This document shows positions 1 through 5,232 of a stretch of 9,520 nucleotides of DNA, in pieces. The notes beneath the pieces are model-generated. The model made no database searches and was not told where the DNA came from. It saw only the letters and a program-made list of their open reading frames with translations. The position numbers and the translations under genes were made by a program. Every line of letters begins with the position of its first letter. Positions within the stretch are counted from its first letter, which is position 1. Origin of the DNA: MGNI01 sp964353875 (GTDB taxonomy: Bacteria; Chloroflexota; Anaerolineae; Anaerolineales; E44-bin32); contig CAYGXU010000121.1 of assembly GCA_964353875.1 (NCBI GenBank), positions 1 through 9,520 of the forward strand, in the 5' to 3' direction.

Positions 1-3
1 ATC

Positions 4-9
4 TCCTTC
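4..9 (-). promoter_or_regulatory. Shine-Dalgarno-like site for a gene beyond the left edge
   Basis: On the minus strand the last bases before the window edge read AAGGAGAT, a strong Shine-Dalgarno match lying about 50 bases after the peroxiredoxin stop codon. A start codon would fall just outside the window. This suggests another minus-strand gene follows the peroxiredoxin in the same transcript. Its identity cannot be seen. Confidence 0.4.
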
Positions 10-58
10 TTGCGGCCACCGGCTTTTGAATTCACCCGTCGCCACAAATAATGCGAAA

Positions 59-766
59 TTAGAAAGCCATGTCGGGTTTCTTTACCTCCCAGACTTTTCC
101 GACAAGGTCGGGGCCGGGTTTGAGTGTGGGCTTGCCCGGCTGCCAGCCAGAGGGGGTAACTTCGCCCGTCGCCCGCACATGCTGGAAGGCTTTTACCTGG
201 CGGATCAACTCCCCGACATTGCGGCCCACCTCAGGAGTCAGCACTTCCATCGCCAGGATGACGCCATCCGGGTTGATTAGAAAGCGGCCGCGGATATTTA
301 CCCCGGCGGCTTCCTCGTATACGCCGAAGACGGAGCCGATCCTCCCTCCCGCATCTGATAGCATGGGGAAGGGCACGCCGCCCGGCACCATCTTGGAAAG
401 TTCATGTTCCTGCCACATCTTATGGACGAAGCGGCTGTCAGTGCTGGCAGACAGGATTTCGACCTCCAGCGCCTTGAGTTCTTCGTATTTATCGGCGACC
501 GCCGACAATTCGGTCGGTCAGACGAAGGTGAAGTCGCCGGGATAGAAACACAGCACGACCCACTTGCCGCGATAATCCGAGAGTTTGATATTCTTAAAGC
601 CTTGTCCCTGAATGTAGGCCGAGGCTTCGAAATCGGGGGCTTCACGCCCGACACGTGCGATGCTCATAGGAACCTCCTGGGCTTTGGGGAATGCACTCGA
701 TTCAACCACCGGTTTGGGCAGCAGCGGCCCACCGGCAGGTTTGACATACGAGTCTTTTTCAGCCAT
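59..766 (-). CDS. prxU: Selenocysteine-containing peroxiredoxin (AhpC/TSA family), UGA decoded as Sec at residue 83
   Basis: A thiol (here selenol) peroxidase reducing H2O2, organic peroxides or peroxynitrite, presumably cytosolic. The frame is continuous from 766 to 59 apart from one TGA at 518-520. That codon falls in FYPGDFTFV-U-PTELSAVADKY, exactly where family members have the peroxidatic Cys, and coding resumes in the same frame with no indel. Reading it as Sec gives 235 residues; the family features include the Arg in STDSRFVHKMW and the C-terminal VGKVWEVKKP. The usual resolving-Cys motif (VCP) is VTP here, and the only Cys left is Cys73, ten residues before Sec. Two starts have good ribosome sites: ATG 764-766 (AAGGAG, 8-base spacing) and in-frame ATG 665-667 (AGGAGG, 5-base spacing). 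The inner start gives a canonical 202-residue enzyme with Sec50; the outer adds 33 Pro/Lys-rich residues with codon-like composition. It lies downstream of the ferredoxin/DUF5320 genes. A pseudogene with a stop mutation is the alternative, less likely given the exact position and the hairpin. Confidence 0.88.
487..520 (-). promoter_or_regulatory. Bacterial SECIS-like stem-loop directly after the UGA codon
   Basis: In the minus-strand mRNA, 17 nucleotides after the UGA (518-520), GUCGGC (501-506) pairs with GCCGAU (491-496), closing a GGUC tetraloop (497-500). The stem can be lengthened by two U-A pairs below. Bacterial SECIS elements lie inside the coding region just after UGA, with an apical loop roughly 16-37 nt downstream and a G among the first loop bases; SelB contacts that loop. 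The same GGUC loop at nearly the same distance occurs in the Escherichia coli fdhF SECIS as I recall it. The bulged U of fdhF is not obvious here. A competing hairpin, GACCG/CGGUC plus CCGA/UCGG, starts within the UGA itself. Confidence 0.72.
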
Positions 767-831
767 CCTATCTACTCCTTATGGAAGACTGGTTTCGCAT
801 CATCTCAATAGGATGTATTTCAAATAAGCTA

Positions 832-896
832 GGGCAGCGTCCCACAGGCTGCCCACTTACAGCCAAACACGCCTCAATTTTGGCCTGCGGGACGCT
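832..896 (-). promoter_or_regulatory. Two overlapping inverted repeats in the DUF5320-prxU gap (terminator or leader switch)
   Basis: A 14-base inverted repeat has arms at 836-849 and 883-896. In minus-strand RNA all 14 pairs form (one G-U); in plus-strand RNA the same position is an A-C mismatch, which suggests the minus-strand RNA is the functional one. A second perfect repeat, GGGCAGC/GCTGCCC at 848-854 and 832-838, buries most of the second arm, so the two folds exclude one another. No U-run follows on the minus strand; on the plus strand the repeat ends in TTTT. It could be a terminator for the upstream operon, or a switch in the leader RNA of the peroxiredoxin gene. Confidence 0.5.
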
Positions 897-950
897 TTTA
901 CTTGTAAACGAAACACACCCATTTCAATAAATTGGGGGGCGGGGCGTGCG

Positions 951-967
951 CCCGGAAGCCTCCCGGG
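951..967 (-). terminator. Small GC-rich hairpin just after the DUF5320 stop
   Basis: CCCGG and CCGGG (five pairs, seven-base loop) lie three bases beyond the TGA stop of the DUF5320 gene. A further GGGCG/CGCCC pairing follows. There is no U-run, so this is at best a weak or factor-assisted terminator or an mRNA 3'-end stabiliser. Confidence 0.2.
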
Positions 968-969
968 TA

Positions 970-1287
970 TCACTTCCCGAGTTCTTCGATGCGCTTATTG
1001 ATGGCCTCCAATTGCCTTTTCAGCCATTCCGCTTCGGTCTTGAGGGCTTGCAGGTTCTCTTCCTGCGTGGGTGGCACATAGTAGCCGGGATAGTCCCAGC
1101 GCGCTTGCCCAGTCGCGAAGAAACGATGCCGCCAGCCGAATCCGCCGCCCCAGCCGCGTCTCCAGCCCATCCCAAGGCTGGAGGCTGGATTTGCGAATCC
1201 TGGCGCGTCGTAGCCGCTGCAGTACCCAAAACCGTGCCCGGTTCTTGGGCCCATACCCATAGGGCCTGTTCGGTCGCCTCCTGGCAT
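970..1287 (-). CDS. DUF5320-family small glycine-rich protein
   Basis: A 105-residue protein of unknown function. The N-terminus MPGGDRTGPMGMGPRTG is the typical opening of DUF5320 proteins. One Cys lies in GYCSGYD (Cys23). A Gly/Trp/Arg-rich middle (residues about 38-60) is followed by a charged C-terminal helix (about 75-105) with heptad-like Leu/Ile spacing, likely a coiled coil for self-association. The ATG at 1285-1287 is chosen because AAAGGAGGTG sits eight bases before it; a GTG nine bases upstream lies inside that ribosome site. Members are commonly found beside NifX/NifB-like proteins and ferredoxins, as here, so a role in metal-cluster or redox handling is often inferred but not proven. 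It ends in TGA, used as an ordinary stop. It is probably co-transcribed with the ferredoxin 37 bases upstream. Confidence 0.8.
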   Translation of the reverse strand: MPGGDRTGPMGMGPRTGHGFGYCSGYDAPGFANPASSLGMGWRRGWGGGFGWRHRFFATGQARWDYPGYYVPPTQEENLQALKTEAEWLKRQLEAINKRIEELGK

Positions 1288-1324
1288 AACACTCACCTCC
1301 TTTCGTCAGAATTTCTACCTTCGT

Positions 1325-1846
1325 CTAAAAGCAACATCCTTTACCAGCGCTACGGTCTCGCCCTCTCCCTTGGCGACGGCCATGACCGGAACGACTCCGG
1401 CGGCGATAGCTCTGCCCGCACTTCCGAGTCGGGGAGAGTTCAGCCTTTCGGTATGGCAGGGATGTCTGAGGTTTTGCTGGTTTGGCCTGCGCCAGCCGCC
1501 GATCCAGACCGATAATCAGGGCCTCGGTCAGCCGAGGCAGGATTTCCCGTCCGGCATAAGTCAGAGCCGAGATCAGCCACGGTTTGGTGGTTGAAGAAAT
1601 AGGCTCTGATGCCACGATTTCCACCTCGCGCGCGGGTTGATTCGCCACCGCTTCAGCTGCGATTACAGGCAGTTCGACGGCTGTGATTGCGCCCATCGGA
1701 CAGGCATCTGCGCATGCCCGGCATTGGGTGCAACGGGCCTGGTCAAAAATGGCGAGGCCATCAATCAGGCGAATCGCCCTAGTAGGACATATCTCGACGC
1801 ACGCACCGCAGCCAGTGCATTGCTCTGCATTCATTCGTATTTCCAT
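1325..1846 (-). CDS. 2x[4Fe-4S] ferredoxin-like protein with basic C-terminal tail
   Basis: An electron carrier, probably cytosolic, with two bacterial-type 4Fe-4S motifs in the first 50 residues: Cys10, 13, 16, 20 and Cys39, 42, 45, 49, each in the CxxCxxCxxxCP pattern. Residues about 57-85 form a low-complexity linker. About 86-120 form an amphipathic region (KPWLISALTYAGREILPRL) that could bind a partner. The last 35 or so residues are strongly Arg/Gly-rich and end in GKGCCF. The +1 frame over the same DNA (about 1440-1312) would give a more ordinary, less basic sequence, so a frameshift near 1440 is possible. The ATG at 1844-1846 has only a weak ribosome site; the ATG four codons in is an alternative. 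Its place between NifX-like and DUF5320 genes suggests it serves the same unknown process. Confidence 0.82.
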   Translation of the reverse strand: MEIRMNAEQCTGCGACVEICPTRAIRLIDGLAIFDQARCTQCRACADACPMGAITAVELPVIAAEAVANQPAREVEIVASEPISSTTKPWLISALTYAGREILPRLTEALIIGLDRRLAQAKPAKPQTSLPYRKAELSPTRKCGQSYRRRSRSGHGRRQGRGRDRSAGKGCCF

Positions 1847-1893
1847 AATTCATCTCTGTTCTCGCCTGCCCGACCGAAAACGCACATTATGGC

Positions 1894-2292
1894 TCAATGC
1901 AGGCGATCTACTTGATCCACAATGCTGCCATCAAGGTAAGCCATGACCGCCTCGTCAATCGAGGCTATATCGGTGACAATCGGCCGGATGCCGCGCGCCT
2001 TCATGCTCTCGTAGGCACCCATCCCCATGCCGCGGCAGAGCAGGGCTTCGCAGTCGGCAATGGCATCGGCCATCTGCAGATGTTTGCTGTGCGAAGCGGC
2101 GTCCATGCCATGTGGCTGGCCGGGCTGCTCCTCGGGGTGGGGCTGGTTCGCAAAATGGGCATGCCCAAGCTTGTCGCGTAATTCACGGTTGACAATCTGT
2201 CCATTTTCAACGGTCGCGACCAGATAATAGGGGGCACGTCCAAAGTGCTGGCTGATGGTGCTCCTATCGTCGGTAATGGCGGCTATTTTCAT
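1894..2292 (-). CDS. NifX/NifB-type dinitrogenase iron-molybdenum cofactor family protein
   Basis: A 132-residue protein of the small MTH1175-like branch of the NifX/NafY/NifB C-terminal family, which has an RNase H-like fold and in nitrogen fixers carries FeMo-co precursors. The family signature is the N-terminal MKIAAITDDRSTISQHFGRA, followed by PYYLVATVENGQIV. The end, CEALLCRGMGMGAYESMKARGI then VTDIASIDEAVMAYLDG, is also typical. A His-rich loop (residues about 44-71) may bind metal. The start at 2290-2292 is chosen because AGGAG lies nine bases upstream and homology begins there; the open frame extends 70 codons further upstream but that part lacks family features. No nitrogenase genes are nearby, so a role in nitrogen fixation is not implied. 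It lies between the XRE/cupin regulator and the ferredoxin. Confidence 0.85.
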   Translation of the reverse strand: MKIAAITDDRSTISQHFGRAPYYLVATVENGQIVNRELRDKLGHAHFANQPHPEEQPGQPHGMDAASHSKHLQMADAIADCEALLCRGMGMGAYESMKARGIRPIVTDIASIDEAVMAYLDGSIVDQVDRLH

Positions 2293-2315
2293 CGTTTTAC
2301 TCTCCTGATCAAGGT

Positions 2316-2332
2316 ATCGAACCAATTCGAAT
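2316..2332. promoter_or_regulatory. Inverted repeat TCGAA-CCAA-TTCGA upstream of the NifX-like gene
   Basis: TCGAA (2316-2320) and TTCGA (2325-2329) form a short inverted repeat, overlapped by the 10-base perfect palindrome AATTCGAATT (2323-2332). It lies about 25-40 bases before the start codon of the NifX-like gene, a suitable place for an operator or a promoter element. Short palindromes also arise by chance. Confidence 0.2.
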
Positions 2333-2446
2333 TTGTTGCAGGGAAAGGCGACATGCCAGGCGGGAGACCGTAGCAGGCAGGGCGGGATGGACAAGTCGCC
2401 ATCTATGTGTTTCTGCATAACCATATGATAAATAAGGAGCCCCACA

Positions 2447-3154
2447 TTACTCATCTCCCGGGTTTGATATAAAATGCTGTTCAGCGAAACGGTCATCTTC
2501 ATCCGATGGGCACAAGATGAGTAAGGAACGGGTCAGTATGTCATCTTTGTTGAGCCAGCGGTGGGGCAGGTGCGCCTGGAAGATCAGGCTATCGCCTGCT
2601 TCCAGAACATAATCCTGATTCGCAATAAAATATGTCAGGCGACCTTCCAGACAATAGACGAATTCCTGCCCAGTATGTACAATCGCTTCGGGCCCGCTAT
2701 CGGCGCCTGGTTCCAGGGTGATCAAAAGGGGCAGACCTTCTCCCAGAGTCAATCCGGCTCCGAGATCCTCAAGCAATCCATACGTAAAAGTGGCCCACGG
2801 GCGCTGTCCGGGCTTCTGGTAGACAACTTCCCTTTGCATCGATTTCGTCTCAAAAAAAGCCGTGATAGGAACCCGCAAAGCACGTGCAATTTGCTGAAGG
2901 GTGCCAACGCTGGGTGAGGTTTTTCCATTTTCAATCAGGCTGAGGGTATTGAAATTCAGACCGCTCAATTCAGCTAAAGAACGGATAGATAATCCCTGTT
3001 CGGTGCGTAGTTCACGCAGACGCAGACCCACATTGATTTCAGCGGTAACTGACTCCTTTGTTGACGGTTCCATGACTGCCATCAGGCTGTCCTGCCAATG
3101 GCGATGACGCCGTCCAACCCGTGCGTGAGATCCGCCCTGATGCTGTCTAGGCAT
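2447..3154 (-). CDS. XRE-family transcriptional regulator with C-terminal cupin domain
   Basis: A 235-residue DNA-binding regulator. Residues about 43-100 are an HTH_3/XRE domain (LRLRELRTEQGLSIRSLAEL, then SLIENGKTSPSVGTLQQIA). Residues about 145-215 are a small cupin with plausible metal or ligand residues His160, Glu164 and His198 (HTGQEF, LPHRWLN). Regulators of this layout usually sense a small ligand in the cupin and control a neighbouring operon. The ATG at 3152-3154 has AGGAG six bases upstream; the first 30 or so residues are His/Arg-rich and outside both domains, so Met25 or Met28 could be the true start. It is the first gene of the minus-strand cluster and probably controls its own transcription through the repeated half-sites just upstream. 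About 150 bases separate it from the NifX-like gene, which may have its own promoter. Confidence 0.88.
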   Translation of the reverse strand: MPRQHQGGSHARVGRRHRHWQDSLMAVMEPSTKESVTAEINVGLRLRELRTEQGLSIRSLAELSGLNFNTLSLIENGKTSPSVGTLQQIARALRVPITAFFETKSMQREVVYQKPGQRPWATFTYGLLEDLGAGLTLGEGLPLLITLEPGADSGPEAIVHTGQEFVYCLEGRLTYFIANQDYVLEAGDSLIFQAHLPHRWLNKDDILTRSLLILCPSDEDDRFAEQHFISNPGDE

Positions 3155-3184
3155 GCAATACTCCTATGTCACCATCATAATAAT

Positions 3185-3229
3185 ATTATAGTACAAATCA
3201 TTACATATTGTACCATTATATTAGTACAA
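3185..3229 (-). promoter_or_regulatory. Regulator promoter with three alternating GTACAA half-sites
   Basis: GTACAA (3191-3196), TTGTAC (3208-3213) and GTACAA (3224-3229) lie 16-17 bases apart centre to centre in alternating orientation. They form two overlapping inverted repeats sharing the middle half-site. On the minus strand a TATAAT (3185-3190) adjoins the first half-site and could be the -10 box for the XRE/cupin gene 30 bases downstream. The arrangement fits an operator bound by the dimeric regulator encoded next to it (autoregulation), but binding is inferred only from position and symmetry. Confidence 0.45.
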
Positions 3230-3235
3230 CAATGC

Positions 3236-3593
3236 GAAAACAGCTTGAATGAAATTATCTGCATTGAAGAGCGCGGCAGTAAGCTACATGGATGTTAATT
3301 CATATAACCGGGAGTTCTATTCGAAGAGAGTCAGAAAAAATTGGTGAAAAATAATCCAGAATGGGATTTTTGACACTTAACCGATAAAGCTCCGAGGAAA
3401 TCTGATCCAGGGACTGTTAGCCCTTCACCCAATTGATATTCGAAGATCCGGCGGATAAGATTCGCGTTTTATAGGCAAAACATATCTATGAACAAAAGAG
3501 ACAAATGGAATTGGATTCGTCTTGCTCCACACCAAGAGAACCATCGCGTACATGATTGCTTCATTTGGGGGTAAGCCATGGGCTTCTTCTGTC
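3236..3593. other. AT-rich stretch with no convincing gene
   Basis: No open frame here shows recognisable protein features. A 28-codon plus-strand frame (3488-3574, starting MNKRDKWNWIRLAPHQ) exists but lacks a ribosome site and resembles nothing I know. A TTGACA (3370-3375) has no matching -10 box at proper spacing. The stretch is more AT-rich than the gene clusters on both sides. Confidence 0.4.
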
Positions 3594-3635
3594 ATCATAA
3601 GCCCTTGGTTGTGAGTTCAAATCTCACCCTCGCCA
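3594..3635 (+). pseudogene. tRNA-Met(CAT)-like 3' half, possible integration-site remnant
   Basis: From 3594 the sequence matches the 3' half of a tRNA. It has an anticodon-like loop ATCATAA (U33, anticodon CAT, A37), the 3' anticodon stem GCCCT, and variable loop TGGTT. A perfect T-arm follows (GTGAG, loop TTCAAAT, CTCAC; 3611-3627), then a seven-base acceptor half CCTCGCC and discriminator A (3635). No CCA is encoded. The bases before 3594 do not supply the matching acceptor, D-arm or anticodon stem, so no functional tRNA is formed. Copies of tRNA 3' ends are left at attachment sites when tyrosine-recombinase elements integrate; a decayed tRNA gene is the alternative. Confidence 0.5.
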
Positions 3636-3801
3636 CTCCGGCTCACCATGGCCAGGCAGGTCTTTTTTCTATATCCCTGTCGCATAGTGTATCGAACGGA
3701 TTAGGCTACATCGGATGTTAGGAGAGGTGATGAGAGATTGGGTGCGTTGGGAGCCAGTGAAATCAGATTGATGACTTGCAAGAATATCGATGGAAGGGTT
3801 G

Positions 3802-3807
3802 TATAAT
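3802..3807 (+). promoter_or_regulatory. Candidate -10 box for the MFS transporter gene
   Basis: A perfect TATAAT lies about 80 bases before the MFS start. The best -35 candidate, TTGCAA (3776-3781), is 20 bases away, wider than ideal, so the promoter would be weak or activator-dependent. The predicted leader contains a 12-codon open frame, including its stop (3829-3864). Confidence 0.35.
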
Positions 3808-3888
3808 CGCTGAGTTGAATAGAAAAGAATGGCTCTTGCAATTGATGTCCTTTACCCAAAGTAATCTTGTCAGAGTTAAGGTGAATTG

Positions 3889-5094
3889 ATGGCATTGCTG
3901 ACACGAATCAAGAGAGTTTCGCGTGAGCTCTCGTTGTTTGCCCTGGCGTCGTTATCCTTCGGATTTGCCTACAGCATGATCGACTCGACCTTTAACAACT
4001 TCGTCAACGAGAAATTTGGACTTACCGCTTTTCAACGTTCCTTCCTTGAACTTCCGCGTGAATTGCCCGGTTTCCTGGTCGTATTCGTTTCAGCGGCGCT
4101 CTGGTTCCTATGCAGCCGCAGGCTGGGCGTCGTCTCCATGTTACTTAGCGTAGCCGGGGCATTGTTGATAGGATTCGCTTCATCTAGCTATTCCACCATG
4201 GTGGTTTGGTTATTCATTTACAGCCTGGGACAACACCTGTTTATGCCGTTGTCCGCCACCATCGGGATGGAATTGGCCAGGGAAGGGAAAACCGGCCAGC
4301 GACTGGGGCAACTCAACGCCATCCGCAATCTTGCCGTTGTTCTGGGGAGCTTCATCGTTGTTCTCGGATTCAGGTACATGGGATTTACTTTCCAAAGCAC
4401 CTTTGTCCTCGCGGCCGTAGCCTTGGGCTTATCAGCCATCCTTTTATTCACCATGTCGCCCCAGAAAACGAAGCCTCCGAAAATGTATTTAAAACTCCAT
4501 AAGGAATACCGGCTTTACTACACCCTGGCGGTCATATCTGGCGCCCGTAAACAACTTTTCATCACATTCGCTCCGTGGGTACTGGTCAAGATTTTTGAGC
4601 AGCCGACGCAGATTATGGCCACCCTCTTTACGATTGGCGGGATCATCGGCATTCTTTTCCAGCCGTTCTTGGGCTGGGCGATTGACCGTTTTGGCGAGCG
4701 CGTCATCCTGGCCTCCGAAGCGGTTATTTTGATCTTCATTTGCTTTGGGTATGGTTATGCCAAATTTCTATTCCCGGAGAGGATTGCATTTTGGGTGGTA
4801 TGCTTTTGCTTCCTGGCGGACCAGATGATGTTCTCCGTTGGCATGGCGCGTTCCACGTACATGAAGAAGATTGCCAGACAACCGGAGGATGTCCAACCCA
4901 CGCTGACCACTGCGGTTACGATTGATCACGTCTTCTCGATTGCCACTGCCATCGCAGGCGGATTGATCTGGAATGCCTTTGGGTTCCAGTATGTGTTTCT
5001 GTTGGGGATGCTCATTGCGGTCATCAATCTAGTGACTTCATTGAAAGTGCGGATACCACAGCACTCCTCCTCCGATGTTGGTATTGTGCCTTAA
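3889..5094 (+). CDS. Major facilitator superfamily (MFS) transporter
   Basis: A 401-residue integral membrane protein with about twelve hydrophobic helices in two bundles of six. They are separated by a basic cytoplasmic loop near residues 190-210 (MSPQKTKPPKMYLKLHKEY), the usual MFS layout. The second bundle carries the family's loop motif as GWAIDRFGERVIL between helices 8 and 9; the matching motif after helix 2 is degenerate (CSRRLGVVSM). It should act as a secondary transporter in the cytoplasmic membrane. Substrate and direction cannot be read from the sequence; drug or metabolite efflux are both possible. The ATG at 3889 is chosen because AAGGTG lies just upstream; a TTG directly before it is a weaker alternative. 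It stands alone on the plus strand, separated by AT-rich DNA from the regulator cluster and convergent with the SWIM/SNF2 pair. Confidence 0.85.
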   Translation: MALLTRIKRVSRELSLFALASLSFGFAYSMIDSTFNNFVNEKFGLTAFQRSFLELPRELPGFLVVFVSAALWFLCSRRLGVVSMLLSVAGALLIGFASSSYSTMVVWLFIYSLGQHLFMPLSATIGMELAREGKTGQRLGQLNAIRNLAVVLGSFIVVLGFRYMGFTFQSTFVLAAVALGLSAILLFTMSPQKTKPPKMYLKLHKEYRLYYTLAVISGARKQLFITFAPWVLVKIFEQPTQIMATLFTIGGIIGILFQPFLGWAIDRFGERVILASEAVILIFICFGYGYAKFLFPERIAFWVVCFCFLADQMMFSVGMARSTYMKKIARQPEDVQPTLTTAVTIDHVFSIATAIAGGLIWNAFGFQYVFLLGMLIAVINLVTSLKVRIPQHSSSDVGIVP

Positions 5095-5123
5095 TCAAAA
5101 ACGTATCCTCGCAATCAACGCAG

Positions 5124-5149
5124 GCTGCTAGTGAGGCATGCTAAGCAGC
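5124..5149. terminator. Hairpin between convergent MFS and SWIM genes
   Basis: GCTGCT (5124-5129) and AGCAGC (5144-5149) pair perfectly, extendable by two pairs past a bulged A. The hairpin lies 30 bases after the MFS stop and 84 bases after the SWIM stop, where a bidirectional terminator would be expected. No U-run follows directly on either strand, so it is a weak candidate. Confidence 0.3.
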
Positions 5150-5232
5150 GGTGTTGGTTGGTAGGATGAGCTGGGCAGCACAAGGGGATTTTTTCAAGTC
5201 GTTTATGTTTTGGGAATGGATTTCTTCTCGGA

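Noticed and set aside
69..545. Plus-strand open frames opposite the peroxiredoxin
   Set aside because: Composition reflects antisense of a conserved gene; no ribosome site or recognisable domain.
59..766. Peroxiredoxin as a pseudogene with a premature stop, or two separate genes
   Set aside because: The stop is exactly at the catalytic residue, the frame is otherwise intact on both sides, and a SECIS-like hairpin follows. Chance stop mutation would not favour that codon.
59..766. General UGA reassignment (for example to Trp or Gly) in this organism
   Set aside because: DUF5320, NifX-like and SWIM genes all end in TGA at the expected family length, and Trp is coded by TGG throughout.
1894..2292. 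Nitrogen-fixation cluster
   Set aside because: The NifX-like protein is the small MTH1175-type, widespread in non-fixers, and no nifHDK, nifE/N or nifB is present.
3098..3298. 66-codon plus-strand frame over the regulator promoter
   Set aside because: Low-complexity Ile/His/Cys-rich translation of AT-rich promoter DNA, no ribosome site, overlaps the regulator start.
3370..3375. TTGACA as a promoter -35 box
   Set aside because: No -10 box at 16-18 bases on the plus strand and no gene directly downstream.
3563..3635. Complete tRNA gene
   Set aside because: The total length would fit, but the 5' half lacks acceptor, D-arm and anticodon-stem pairing with the clear 3' half.
3701..3904. 67-codon minus-strand frame upstream of the MFS gene
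   Set aside because: No recognisable features and it overlaps the MFS promoter and start.
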